DNA of 29,145 nucleotides. It comes from an uncultured Collinsella sp. GTDB taxonomy: Bacteria > Actinomycetota > Coriobacteriia > Coriobacteriales > Coriobacteriaceae. The notes under the pieces were generated by a model, which had not been told where the DNA came from, searched no databases, and saw only the letters and a program-made list of their open reading frames with translations. Positions within the stretch are counted from its first letter, which is position 1, and each line of letters opens with the position of its first letter. The stretch lies in NCBI GenBank assembly GCA_900768795.1, contig CAAGEH010000019.1, positions 1 to 29,145 on the forward strand, written 5' to 3'. Shown here piece by piece: positions 1-6,903 of this stretch. The translations under genes and the position numbers were made by a program.

Positions 1-32
1 AAGAGGTTCCGCTTGGGCGGGGGCTCTTTTTT
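1..32 (+). terminator. Intrinsic terminator (copy 1)
   Basis: AAGAG, then a G/G mismatch, wobbles and CCGC pair around a TTGG loop with GCGG...CTCTT, followed by a six-T run at 27-32. It probably ends transcription of a gene lying left of the window, possibly a stable RNA. The stem is slightly poorer than in copy 2 because position 23 is G instead of C. Confidence 0.6.
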
Positions 33-49
33 GTTCCCCGCGCAAGGGA
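1..49. repeat. 49-bp direct repeat, copy 1 (terminator-bearing)
   Basis: Bases 1-49 recur at 191-239 with only two differences (23/213 and 45/235). The unit holds an intrinsic terminator followed by GTTCCCCGCGCA. The left edge of this copy may lie outside the window, so the repeat could be longer. Just before the second copy lies a tmRNA/tRNA-like 3' end (CGTCTCCACCA), so the unit may be a duplicated 3' flank of a stable RNA gene. Confidence 0.85.
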
Positions 50-180
50 ATCGAACCCGACGGGGAGCGTAGCTGCGGAAACGCGGAGCGTTTGCCAGCG
101 GAGCGCGCAAGGCGCCGGGAGGCGCCGCAGCGGTCGCGGATTCGCGGAGCGAATGCGCGGACTTCCCTTCGTCTCCACCA
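46..180. other. GC-rich hairpin cluster with tRNA/tmRNA 3'-end-like pieces
   Basis: No gene is seen. Bases 46-58 (GGGAATCGAACCC) are the exact reverse complement of a tRNA/tmRNA T-arm (GGGTTCGATTCCC). Bases around 163-180 read TTCCCTTCGTCTCCACCA, like a stable-RNA acceptor end with CCA. AAGGGAA (45-51) and TTCCCTT are inverted copies flanking the segment. Between them are nested short palindromes: GCTGCGG (72-78) with CCGCAGC (125-131), AAACGC-GGA-GCGTTT (79-93), GGCGCC-GGGA-GGCGCC (111-126) and ATTCGC-GGA-GCGAAT (140-154). The three-base GGA loop recurs. Function unknown; it may be a remnant of an RNA gene 3' end broken by a small palindromic element. Confidence 0.5.
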
Positions 181-190
181 CAGGTAATGT

Positions 191-222
191 AAGAGGTTCC
201 GCTTGGGCGGGGCCTCTTTTTT
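191..222 (+). terminator. Intrinsic terminator (copy 2)
   Basis: AAGAGG-TT-CCGC, loop TTGG, then GCGG-GG-CCTCTT form a full stem with two U-G wobbles, followed by six T (217-222). The stem is better paired than in copy 1. It is oriented to stop transcription coming from the left, before the structured element and the tagO promoter. Confidence 0.7.
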
Positions 223-239
223 GTTCCCCGCGCACGGGA
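191..239. repeat. 49-bp direct repeat, copy 2
   Basis: This is the second copy of the unit at 1-49, with 47 of 49 bases identical. It follows directly on an acceptor-like end (TCTCCACCA) and a short spacer (CAGGTAATGT). Confidence 0.85.
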
Positions 240-243
240 GTAC

Positions 244-370
244 TCGCAAGTGAGTAGCTTTTTGCTCTCCCCTCAAGTAGCAAAAAACATTCCAAGCGAT
301 CTACCTGCGGTTTTACGATGCTAAAACCACGGCCTACTCAGCACTTGGCTCAAAACCTACTCACTTGCGA
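244..370. other. 127-bp palindromic cloverleaf-like element
   Basis: TCGCAAGTGAGTAG (244-257) has its perfect 14-base inverted copy CTACTCACTTGCGA at 357-370. Inside are TTTTTGCT/AGCAAAAA (259-266/279-286), CCAAG/CTTGG (292-296/344-348) and, nested in the latter, GGTTTTA/TAAAACC (309-315/322-328). The helices nest without conflict, giving an outer stem with two inner arms. It has no convincing reading frame and is more AT-rich than the genes. It could be a structured RNA, a small non-autonomous mobile element or a regulatory palindrome upstream of tagO; the sequence alone does not decide. Confidence 0.6.
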
Positions 371-488
371 AATAGAATGCTGCCATCAACTGAAAATCGT
401 CAGTCTCGCACGTAATCTTACACGTAAATTTCGAACCGCCCTGCCAAACCCTATTCCCTTTTTGCGCAAAACAGCGCCTGTCCCCTAT

Positions 489-517
489 TTGCGAGCGCTC
501 TCCGCTATTATTAATAT
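489..517 (+). promoter_or_regulatory. Candidate promoter for the tagO-like gene
   Basis: TTGCGA (489-494), a 17-bp spacer and TAATAT (512-517) fit a housekeeping sigma promoter. Transcription would start near 524, leaving a leader of roughly 30-50 bases before either candidate start codon. Confidence 0.55.
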
Positions 518-556
518 GATTGTGCACTTGCAACCGATTCGTATCCCTACAAGGAC

Positions 557-1771
557 ATGGCGGAAATCATCGTAATGAAGCAGTTCATTCCTTATATCTG
601 CGTTGCCTTCGTCGCGTTTATCACGACGTTTGTCCTTGTTCCCGTCGCAAAGAAAATCGCCATACGCACCGATGCCGTGGACTACCCGTCCAAGCGCCGT
701 ATCAACAAGCATCCCGTTCCGCGTCTGGGTGGCATCGCCATCTTCTGCGGACTTGTCGCCGCCTGCATCACGCAAATTTTCGGAACCTGGTATCTGGACT
801 GGCCGCCCGCGCTCGTCCCCCACCCGTCGCTGACCGTAAACTATCCCATGGTTGCCGCGGCATTTACGATCATCTTTGCCACCGGCGTCATCGACGATAT
901 CTACCAGCTGAGCCCCAAAGCAAAGCTCGCCGGGCAGGTGCTCGCCGCAGCCGTCGCCACTGCAGGGGGCCTCACCCTCGGCTCCGTACTCAACCCCTTC
1001 ATCACCGGTCAGTTCATTCAGCTCGGTTGGATCTCCTGGCCCATCACAATCATCTACCTCGTGGCGTTCGCCAACATCATCAACCTTATCGACGGCCTCG
1101 ACGGACTCGCCACGGGCATCTCGGGTATCGCCGCATTCACGATGTTCACCCTCGCCGTGCTTGCGCATCGCGTCGACGCAGCCGCGCTTTCGATCGCACT
1201 CGTCGGCTGCTGCCTGGCGTTTCTGCGTTACAACTTCAATCCCGCGAGCATCTTTCTCGGCGACTCGGGTTCGCTGCTTCTGGGCTTTGCGCTCGGCGCG
1301 ATCTCGCTGCTCAACATGAGCCGCACCGCAGCGCTCACCTCAATGATCATGCCGCTCATCGTCGCCGGCGTCCCGATCCTCGACACGTTCTCCGCGATCG
1401 TCAGACGCAAACGCGCGCACATCAGCATTGGGCAGGCAGACAAAGGTCATATCCACCATCGCCTGATTCAAGAGGGATACAACCAAAAGCAGGCAGTTCT
1501 TCTCATCTACGCTTGGTGCATCGTTCTTTCAGCAGGAGCCACGCTCATCAACCAGGTGCCGACCGTCACACGCATCGTCGTCTTTGTCGTGCTTGTGGTG
1601 CTCTCGGCGATTATCGCCGTAAAACTGCATCTCTTCGAGCCCGTCCTGCTGCACCATTACAATCCCAGCACCAAAAAGGACGAGCTCATCACGCCCGACA
1701 ACCCCGAATTTGCCAAGGAAGAGCAGGAAACGCTCGAAAACCACGGCAACCGGCACAAGTCAAAAAAATAA
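557..1771 (+). CDS. tagO: Undecaprenyl-phosphate sugar-1-phosphate transferase (TagO/WecA family)
   Basis: An integral membrane enzyme that moves a sugar-1-phosphate, typically GlcNAc-1-P, from a UDP-sugar onto undecaprenyl phosphate, starting teichoic acid or other wall polymer synthesis. The 404-residue protein has about ten or eleven hydrophobic segments. Family motifs are in order: the Asp pair in VIDDIYQLSP (113-114), NLIDGLDGL (176-184), GDSGS (235-239) and the KGHIHHR loop (297-302) typical of WecA/TagO rather than MraY. The C-terminal tail is hydrophilic and Lys-rich. The start is uncertain: AAGGA sits one base before ATG 557, which is too close, and ATG 575 (MKQFIPYI) has only a weak GGA, but 575 begins right at the first membrane segment. 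trpS follows 40 bases later on the same strand and may be co-transcribed. The exact sugar cannot be read from the sequence. Confidence 0.9.
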   Translation: MAEIIVMKQFIPYICVAFVAFITTFVLVPVAKKIAIRTDAVDYPSKRRINKHPVPRLGGIAIFCGLVAACITQIFGTWYLDWPPALVPHPSLTVNYPMVAAAFTIIFATGVIDDIYQLSPKAKLAGQVLAAAVATAGGLTLGSVLNPFITGQFIQLGWISWPITIIYLVAFANIINLIDGLDGLATGISGIAAFTMFTLAVLAHRVDAAALSIALVGCCLAFLRYNFNPASIFLGDSGSLLLGFALGAISLLNMSRTAALTSMIMPLIVAGVPILDTFSAIVRRKRAHISIGQADKGHIHHRLIQEGYNQKQAVLLIYAWCIVLSAGATLINQVPTVTRIVVFVVLVVLSAIIAVKLHLFEPVLLHHYNPSTKKDELITPDNPEFAKEEQETLENHGNRHKSKK

Positions 1772-1811
1772 CCCGCGCACCCCAACCCACATCCAAATCG
1801 AATGGAGAATC

Positions 1812-2861
1812 ATGCCCAACGAAAACAGCTATGAAGTCGCGCTCAAAAAGTCCGATGCCATCCGCGCCGACCTCGACGTCAACCCGCAAAAGTACACGAT
1901 GCTCACAGGTGACCGCCCCACGGGTCGCCTACACCTCGGCCACTACTTCGGCACGCTCAAGGGCCGCGTCGAGTTGCAAAACAAGGGCTGCCGCACAAGC
2001 GTGCTTATCGCCGACTACCAGGTCATCACCGACCGCGACACCACCGAGCACATTCAAGACAACGTCTACAACATGGTCATGGATTATCTCGCTTGCGGAA
2101 TCGATCCCGAAAAGACGATGATCTACACACACTCCGCGGTGCCCGCGGCAAACCAGCTTATGCTGCCGTTCCTATCGCTCGTCTCCGAGGCGGAGCTCGC
2201 GCGCAACCCGACCGTTAAAGCCGAGATGGAGGCAAGCGGCCATGAGCTCACGGGGCTTCTCCTCACCTATCCCGTACACCAGGCCTGCGACATCCTGTTC
2301 TGCAAGGGCAACGTCGTGCCCGTCGGCCGCGACCAACTGCCGCATATCGAGCTCACGCGCACCATCGCACGCCGCTTCAACAATCGCTATGGCAAGGTAT
2401 TCCCCGAGGTAGAGGCCCTTCTTTCGGATGTACCGCTGCTGCCGGGCCTCGATGGGCGCAAGATGAGCAAGTCCTACGGCAACGCCATCAACATCTCTAT
2501 GACCGCCGAGGAGACCGCCAAACGCATCAAAAAGAGTCAGACGGACTCCGAGCGCATGATCACGTTCGACCCCGAGAACCGTCCGGGCGTCGCCGGTCTG
2601 CTTTCCACCGCGGCTATCGTCACCGGCCGTTCCGAGGCCGAGATCGCCGACGAGATCGGCATGGGCGGTTCGGGCGCGCTCAAAAAGTACGTCACCGAGT
2701 CCGTGAACGCATATTTCGCACCCATCCGCGAGCGTCGTCACCAGTTTGAAAACGACCTGGACTACGTCAAGGACGTGCTGCATGAGGGCAACCGCCGTGC
2801 CAACGAGATCGCCGAAAAGACGCTCTCCGAGGTACGCGAGGCCATGGGAATGGTCTACTAG
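1812..2861 (+). CDS. trpS: Tryptophan--tRNA ligase
   Basis: A class I aminoacyl-tRNA synthetase that charges tRNA-Trp in the cytoplasm. The 349-residue length fits bacterial TrpS. The HIGH signature is present as HLGH (41-44) after GDRPTGRL, and KMSKS is intact at 217-221 in LDGRKMSKSYGN. TrpS-typical stretches such as SEAELARNPTVK and GRDQLPHIELTR lie between them. ATG 1812 is chosen because GGAG lies just upstream (1804-1807); the open frame extends further upstream into the preceding gene, but that part is low-quality Lys/Arg/Thr-rich shadow. It shares a strand with the tagO-like gene and is closed by a strong terminator at 2914. No T-box leader is visible before it. Confidence 0.96.
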   Translation: MPNENSYEVALKKSDAIRADLDVNPQKYTMLTGDRPTGRLHLGHYFGTLKGRVELQNKGCRTSVLIADYQVITDRDTTEHIQDNVYNMVMDYLACGIDPEKTMIYTHSAVPAANQLMLPFLSLVSEAELARNPTVKAEMEASGHELTGLLLTYPVHQACDILFCKGNVVPVGRDQLPHIELTRTIARRFNNRYGKVFPEVEALLSDVPLLPGLDGRKMSKSYGNAINISMTAEETAKRIKKSQTDSERMITFDPENRPGVAGLLSTAAIVTGRSEAEIADEIGMGGSGALKKYVTESVNAYFAPIRERRHQFENDLDYVKDVLHEGNRRANEIAEKTLSEVREAMGMVY

Positions 2862-2913
2862 GACTAGAGTTCCCGCATTTTCTCGTCCTCGCAAATAACT
2901 CGATTAAAAGATA

Positions 2914-2953
2914 ACGGCGCTGCATGGATTCGACTCCGTGCAGCGCCGTTTTT
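2914..2953 (+). terminator. Intrinsic terminator after trpS
   Basis: ACGGCGCTGCA (2914-2924) pairs perfectly with TGCAGCGCCGT (2939-2949) and is followed by TTTT. It lies between two converging genes. The opposite strand has only a weak T stretch (TATCTTTT), so it may act weakly for the phosphatase gene too. Confidence 0.85.
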
Positions 2954-3008
2954 CATTAAGCAAAGGCATTACCATTCGCAGATATCGGCATCGCGATGGC
3001 ACTGCACG

Positions 3009-3725
3009 TCACTTTGTTTCCCGCACATCCGTACGCCGCCCCTTTGAGCCCATAAACAGCGGAGCTCCCAGGCGCGTAAAGAGCGCCAGCCAGATGATCG
3101 ACGCGCAGAATCCACCGAGCACATCGGATGCATAGTGAACGCCCAGGTAGATGCGGCTGACACCGATCATAAGGATAATCAGGGCGAACAGCGCGGTAAA
3201 AAGGTTGCGCCGGCTTCGGTCGGTCTCGTAGCGCCAGATCAACCAGATGAGCAATCCGTAAAACGCCATGGCTGCCATGGAATGACCCGAGGGAAAACTA
3301 AAGCCCGTCTCTGCGGCAAGACGAAAACCTACCGGGCGCGGGCGCTGCACGAGTGATTTGATCAGCACGTTGACGCCCGCGACAAGCACGAGGTTGGTGG
3401 CACAGCACCAGCCGACGCGCTTGCCGGGCGCAAAGGCGGCAATCGTCAGCGTCACCACCAGAAGAACCATCGGAGTCGCCAGGGCAGAAAACCCCTCCAT
3501 AACGGGCGTCAGATGATCGTTGCGCAAATGCTGGACGATGATACCGTATGCAAGGGAGTCGATCTTCATGATTTCGCCCTCGAGCACTTCGTTGAGCAGA
3601 TAAAGGAAGACAGCAAGGCACACGGCAATGCTGATCAGGCGCCAATTGGAACGCACGAGATCCTTGAGACGCGAAATCATTCCCGATGAGACATTGCGTT
3701 GTGTGGTATTGGCTGAATCCCGCAT
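3009..3725 (-). CDS. PAP2 superfamily membrane phosphatase
   Basis: A membrane phosphatase of the PAP2/BcrC/PgpB type; such enzymes dephosphorylate lipid phosphates, for example recycling undecaprenyl pyrophosphate. The three signature motifs are all present: KSLVQRPRP (123-131), PSGH (145-148) and SRIYLGVHYASD (190-201), with the catalytic His in the last. About six hydrophobic segments follow a basic N-terminus; the protein has 238 residues. ATG 3725 is chosen because AGAGG lies seven bases upstream; an in-frame TTG at 3743 is less likely. Its start is overlapped by the extended frame of the deaminase gene upstream. The substrate is not readable from sequence. Confidence 0.88.
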   Translation of the reverse strand: MRDSANTTQRNVSSGMISRLKDLVRSNWRLISIAVCLAVFLYLLNEVLEGEIMKIDSLAYGIIVQHLRNDHLTPVMEGFSALATPMVLLVVTLTIAAFAPGKRVGWCCATNLVLVAGVNVLIKSLVQRPRPVGFRLAAETGFSFPSGHSMAAMAFYGLLIWLIWRYETDRSRRNLFTALFALIILMIGVSRIYLGVHYASDVLGGFCASIIWLALFTRLGAPLFMGSKGRRTDVRETK

Positions 3726-4273
3726 ATATTTACCTCTCCGCAAGCGAGCTTTGTGCCCTTAACCGTTCCAGCTGAGACGGATGTGCCCCGATGCCATGGG
3801 GTCCTAGTAAATCGTCCCCCCTGCTCCTGATATGCATCGTAGAGCTCACAGGCGATCTGGTTGTCGCGCAGCTCCAAGTCGACGACATCGCGGTCGGTTG
3901 AGCCACCCTTGATGAATTTGGAGATATGGTCGTCCCTAAAACCGACGCGCTCCGCATCCTTGTACGTTCCGGAATAATACACGGTCTTGATATTGGACCA
4001 AATCGTAGCGCTCAGGCACATGGGGCAGGGGCTTCCGGTGGCATAGAGCTCGTAACCGGAAAGGTCGTGCGTACCGAGCTTACGGCACGCCTCGCGAATC
4101 GCATTGACCTCCGCATGTGCGGTAGGGTCATGGTCGGCAAGCACCGTGTTCGACGCGACCGAAATCACCTCCCCATCGTGTACGATAGCGGCACCAAAAG
4201 GACCGCCGTCGCCGTGGCTCATGGTCTGTTTTGCCTTGGCGGCAGCCTCGAGCATGACCTCTTGCTTATACAT
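3677..4273 (-). CDS. Guanine/nucleoside deaminase (CDA fold), probably frameshifted at the C-terminus
   Basis: A zinc-dependent deaminase of the cytidine/deoxycytidylate family, most like bacterial guanine deaminase GuaD, which turns guanine into xanthine. Zinc and proton-relay residues are present: HAE (53-55) and PCPMC (82-86, Cys 83 and 86). ATG 4273 has GGAGG nine bases upstream. The open frame is 198 residues, but similarity seems to stop near residue 153. Beyond it the frame runs as an unfamiliar tail overlapping the next gene by 49 bases. At the GGGGGG run (3816-3821) one extra G would give a tail of QGGTIY and a stop, for 156 residues, the length I recall for B. subtilis GuaD. I infer a one-base loss in the homopolymer, real or a sequencing error. 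The xpt gene elsewhere in the window makes a xanthine salvage step plausible. Confidence 0.8.
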   Translation of the reverse strand: MYKQEVMLEAAAKAKQTMSHGDGGPFGAAIVHDGEVISVASNTVLADHDPTAHAEVNAIREACRKLGTHDLSGYELYATGSPCPMCLSATIWSNIKTVYYSGTYKDAERVGFRDDHISKFIKGGSTDRDVVDLELRDNQIACELYDAYQEQGGRFTRTPWHRGTSVSAGTVKGTKLACGEVNICGIQPIPHNAMSHRE

Positions 4274-4702
4274 ATTTGAGTACCTCCACTATCTGCAGCG
4301 CAAAACGCTCGCAGAATCGAATCGAGTCAACGGGGTTCATTTTCCCCGTTCTGCATGACCGTCTATTCACGATTTACATGACGAAACAGAAGCGACAAAC
4401 AGAAATCGTCCCCACCGCACAGGCAGGGACGATTTCCAAATACACCGTTGAATCGCACAGAGGGGAGGGATGCGAATCAAACTCAACGAAGAGAGCTTTT
4501 ATAAATCGCCTTTCGCTCTCCCGTTGCTGCAACCACTATAAGTCACCTTTGGTTAACTTTTTGAGATAATCCTCTAGCTTCACTATTCCTTCATAAGTTA
4601 ACCGACACAAACAATATAAGGTATTGACGTTAAATGCAAGTTTCCCCGCATTCATCACCCAGCTCCTCGATTTGCATGACTCCGCGCGAAACGCCCTTCA
4701 TA
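4274..4702. other. Gene-free, AT-richer intergenic stretch with hairpins
   Basis: No credible gene is seen in this gap of over 400 bases. It contains AACGGGG/CCCCGTT (4329-4335/4344-4350), a perfect 11-bp hairpin GAAATCGTCCC/GGGACGATTTC (4402-4412/4426-4436) without a T run on either side, and GGTTAACTT/AAGTTAACC (4551-4559/4595-4603). The part from about 4490 to 4640 is clearly more AT-rich than its neighbours. The leader and promoter of the deaminase gene should lie on its minus strand, but no convincing -35/-10 pair stands out. Confidence 0.5.
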
Positions 4703-4885
4703 GGGTCTAGCCCTCTTCCTTGAGAACCCGACCACGTGAACCTCTGGTGCAGGTCACTTTCACGAACAAACTTTCCGGCTCCTCGACCCGCACGCCTTCG
4801 CGTGCGGCAAACAAGATCCACCACGTCACTTTGCTCTCGAAAACATCCGCGTAGCGCTTTTCCGAAAGGAAGAGGGGCTAGACCC
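4703..4885. repeat. 183-bp element with inverted terminal repeats
   Basis: GGGTCTAGCCCTCTTCCTT (4703-4721) is matched at the far end by its inverted copy (4866-4885) with one extra G. Near the middle is a hairpin GCACGC-CTTC-GCGTGC (centred about 4795). Minus-strand frames across the element stay open but there is no start with a ribosome site, and the frame that reads best (EKRYADVFESKVTWW) has no start codon. The element directly abuts the 3' end of the flavin reductase gene. It resembles a small non-autonomous dispersed element; whether other copies exist cannot be seen here. Confidence 0.55.
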
Positions 4886-4896
4886 AAAGGAGTACA

Positions 4897-5403
4897 TTAG
4901 CAACGCGCGAAGGCGTGCTCGACCTCTCCGATGTACATCGTGTGATAGTCGAGCTCCGGATACCACTTGGTATCGCAAGAGCGGTCGATAAAGCGCTCGG
5001 GCTTGATCGTGTCGGCGTAAAGCTTGCGGCAAACGAGAACGAGCTCCGCCTCATCGAACGCAACGCCCTCCCCTACCTGGACGGGCGTAAATCCGACCTC
5101 GGCAACCTTATCGCCGTCGCGCCCGCTCTTAGCACCCAGCACACCGAGCGCGCGCTTATGCTCGGGACTATAGAACGAAACGGTGAAGCGATCCTCGCGG
5201 TCGATGAACTCTTTGGTGTAGCGCTGCGGACGAATGTAGATCGTCGCCACGGGCAGTGACCACATGGTACCAACGCCGCCCCAGCTCACGGTCATCGTGT
5301 TGGAATCCTCGAGCGTCCCCGCGGTCACGAGTGCCCAGTCCTTGTCGAACTTGGTGAACGGACTTACCTGCAGCTCATCGAGAGCGACCTCTTTAAAAGC
5401 CAT
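4897..5403 (-). CDS. Flavin reductase-like FMN-binding protein (flavoredoxin type)
   Basis: A 168-residue protein of the flavin reductase-like/flavoredoxin family, which bind FMN and act in NAD(P)H-flavin or electron-transfer reactions. Recognised from the family layout: an N-terminal substrate/flavin strand with TMTVSWGGVGTMW, then PQRYTKEFID followed by FTVSFY, LGAKSGRDGDK, and ELVLVCRKLYADTI near the C-terminus. No signal peptide or membrane segment is seen, so it is cytoplasmic. ATG 5403 has AAAGG seven bases upstream. It follows degV by 59 bases and marR, all on the minus strand, so one transcript is possible. The partner and true substrate are unknown. Confidence 0.85.
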   Translation of the reverse strand: MAFKEVALDELQVSPFTKFDKDWALVTAGTLEDSNTMTVSWGGVGTMWSLPVATIYIRPQRYTKEFIDREDRFTVSFYSPEHKRALGVLGAKSGRDGDKVAEVGFTPVQVGEGVAFDEAELVLVCRKLYADTIKPERFIDRSCDTKWYPELDYHTMYIGEVEHAFARC

Positions 5404-5462
5404 TGCGATTCCTTTCGATCATCGATACGTCACCGAAAAGTATACCGCCGGAGCCCTATGTC

Positions 5463-6311
5463 CTACCTGCTGAAGAATGCGACCGCAACGGCGCCCGGCC
5501 CCACATGCGTTCCGATCGTGGCACCGATCAGATGGACCGGCAGCTCATCGATACCGTGTCCGTCCCAAAGCGAACGGCTGTCGACGATGTACTTATCCAG
5601 AAGCTTGCGCGAAAGCCCCGTATAACCCAGTGCGAGCGGCATGCCGAAATCGACGCCGTGAGCCTTCTCGACCTCTTGATTCAGCAGGTTGCGACCGTTT
5701 TTAGAGCCGCGCGCCTTTCCGAGCTGAACGATACAACCGTCCTCGACGGCCACCACGGGTTTGAACGACAGAAGCGTTCCCACCGCACCCGCCGCCGCGG
5801 AAAGACGACCTCCGCGCACGAGATACTCAAGGGTATCGAGCAAGCCCATGACATGCACGCGGTCGCGCACGGACTCCACCGCTCGCGCAATCTCCTCTGC
5901 CGTACGCCCCTCGTCCGCCAAACGCAGCGCATACTCGACAAGGATGCGCTCGCCGAGCGTCACGTTGTTCGAATCAACGACGAATACGTCCCCACCTGGG
6001 GCCTCGGAAAGCGCCGTGAGCGCACTCTGACACGTTCCGGACAGCTTTGCTCCCACGGTAATGATCACCGCCTCATCGCCCGCGGCACGCACCTGAGCGA
6101 TGGCCTCGGAAAACTGGAACGGGTTGACCTGACCGGTCTTGGGAAGCTCGTTCCCCTCGACAAGCAGTTCGTAAAAACGCTCGCGCGTGATATCCACGCC
6201 ATCATGGTAGACGTCCGTCCCAAAAGTGATCGACAACGGCAGCACCATAAGGGCGGAATGCTCCTCAGGTGTCATATCGCTTGCGGAATCTGTGATGATA
6301 CGTACGGACAT
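5463..6311 (-). CDS. DegV family fatty-acid-binding protein
   Basis: DegV proteins (FakB in firmicutes) bind a fatty acid and present it to the kinase FakA for phosphorylation and entry into phospholipids. The 282-residue protein starts MSVRIITDSASD, with the TDS motif (7-9), and has SGTCQSA (91-97), LEYLVRGGRLS, and the C-terminal HVGPGAVAVAF segment expected for the family. ATG 6311 is chosen over a longer upstream frame because AAAGGAA lies just before it and the family begins here. A FakA partner is not in the window. It sits between marR and the flavin reductase gene, 59 bases from each. Confidence 0.92.
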   Translation of the reverse strand: MSVRIITDSASDMTPEEHSALMVLPLSITFGTDVYHDGVDITRERFYELLVEGNELPKTGQVNPFQFSEAIAQVRAAGDEAVIITVGAKLSGTCQSALTALSEAPGGDVFVVDSNNVTLGERILVEYALRLADEGRTAEEIARAVESVRDRVHVMGLLDTLEYLVRGGRLSAAAGAVGTLLSFKPVVAVEDGCIVQLGKARGSKNGRNLLNQEVEKAHGVDFGMPLALGYTGLSRKLLDKYIVDSRSLWDGHGIDELPVHLIGATIGTHVGPGAVAVAFFSR

Positions 6312-6370
6312 AGCCGTTCCTTTCTCACACTGTTTTCGTGTTAGCCGTTCGAGCAATACGCACGCACAGT

Positions 6371-6835
6371 CTAGTCGCGCGAGATCCCCTTGAGGCAATC
6401 GAGCACGTTTTTAAGCGATGCGTACATAACCATGCGATCGCGCGGCGTCTGGACGGATGCCACGGTGCGCATGACGTAACCGATTCGCTCATCGGCCCTA
6501 TCGGCGGCAGCACGCCCCCGCTCCGTGAGCACGACGGGCACGCGATAGCGCGTCTTCTTGTCCTCCGAGGCATCGATACGCACAAAACCCTCGCGCTCCA
6601 TATGCGAAAGCGTACGCGATACGGCGGCGCGCGTCACACCCGCCGCGCGCGCGAGCTCGGCACCCGTCATGCCGTGCTCGGAATGGCCCAGATAGTACAG
6701 AATCATGATGTCTGCGCCCTGAAGCCCCATATGGGAGCTCTCCGTGGCCTTGATGCGCTGAACCTCTTTGGAAAGCGCACTAATCAGGCCGACAAATTCC
6801 TCAAACCTGATTTCATCGGAACGACTGCACGACAT
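6371..6835 (-). CDS. MarR family transcriptional regulator
   Basis: A 154-residue winged helix-turn-helix repressor-type protein. The recognition region is GVTRAAVSRTLSHMEREGF, followed by the wing (EDKKTRYRVPVVLTERG) and a C-terminal dimer helix. ATG 6835 is preferred because GGGGTG lies six bases upstream; GTG 6844 is possible. Its leader carries a strong terminator ending a few bases before the ribosome site, and a palindrome-like GTTGAC-TG-GTTAAC overlaps the candidate -35 box, so it may repress itself. Likely targets are degV and the flavin reductase downstream, by position only. Confidence 0.9.
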   Translation of the reverse strand: MSCSRSDEIRFEEFVGLISALSKEVQRIKATESSHMGLQGADIMILYYLGHSEHGMTGAELARAAGVTRAAVSRTLSHMEREGFVRIDASEDKKTRYRVPVVLTERGRAAADRADERIGYVMRTVASVQTPRDRMVMYASLKNVLDCLKGISRD

Positions 6836-6849
6836 GTCTTTCACCCCAT

Positions 6850-6884
6850 AAAAAACGGCCGCGCCCTTGGAGCACGACCGTTTT
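6850..6884 (-). terminator. Terminator between pckA and marR, inside the marR leader
   Basis: On the minus strand AAAACGG-T-CG and CG-G-CCGTTTT pair around a 13-base loop, followed by T to 6850. It ends right before the marR ribosome site (GGGGTG). It should end the pckA transcript. Because the only visible marR promoter (6904-6931) lies upstream of it, it would also act on the marR transcript. Confidence 0.75.
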
Positions 6885-6903
6885 GAATCCTTCGCCCGAT
6901 TCC

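Noticed and set aside
46..190. A complete tRNA or tmRNA gene
   Set aside because: Only an acceptor-like end and an inverted T-arm are present; no D-arm, anticodon arm or tag-coding frame could be placed.
318..575. 85-residue plus-strand frame before tagO
   Set aside because: It starts inside a hairpin loop, has no ribosome site and covers the tagO promoter; composition does not match coding DNA here.
4630..4887. 85-residue minus-strand protein in the inverted-repeat element
   Set aside because: It has no ribosome site, begins within a terminal repeat, and an overlapping frame looks equally protein-like; a coding role is not supported.
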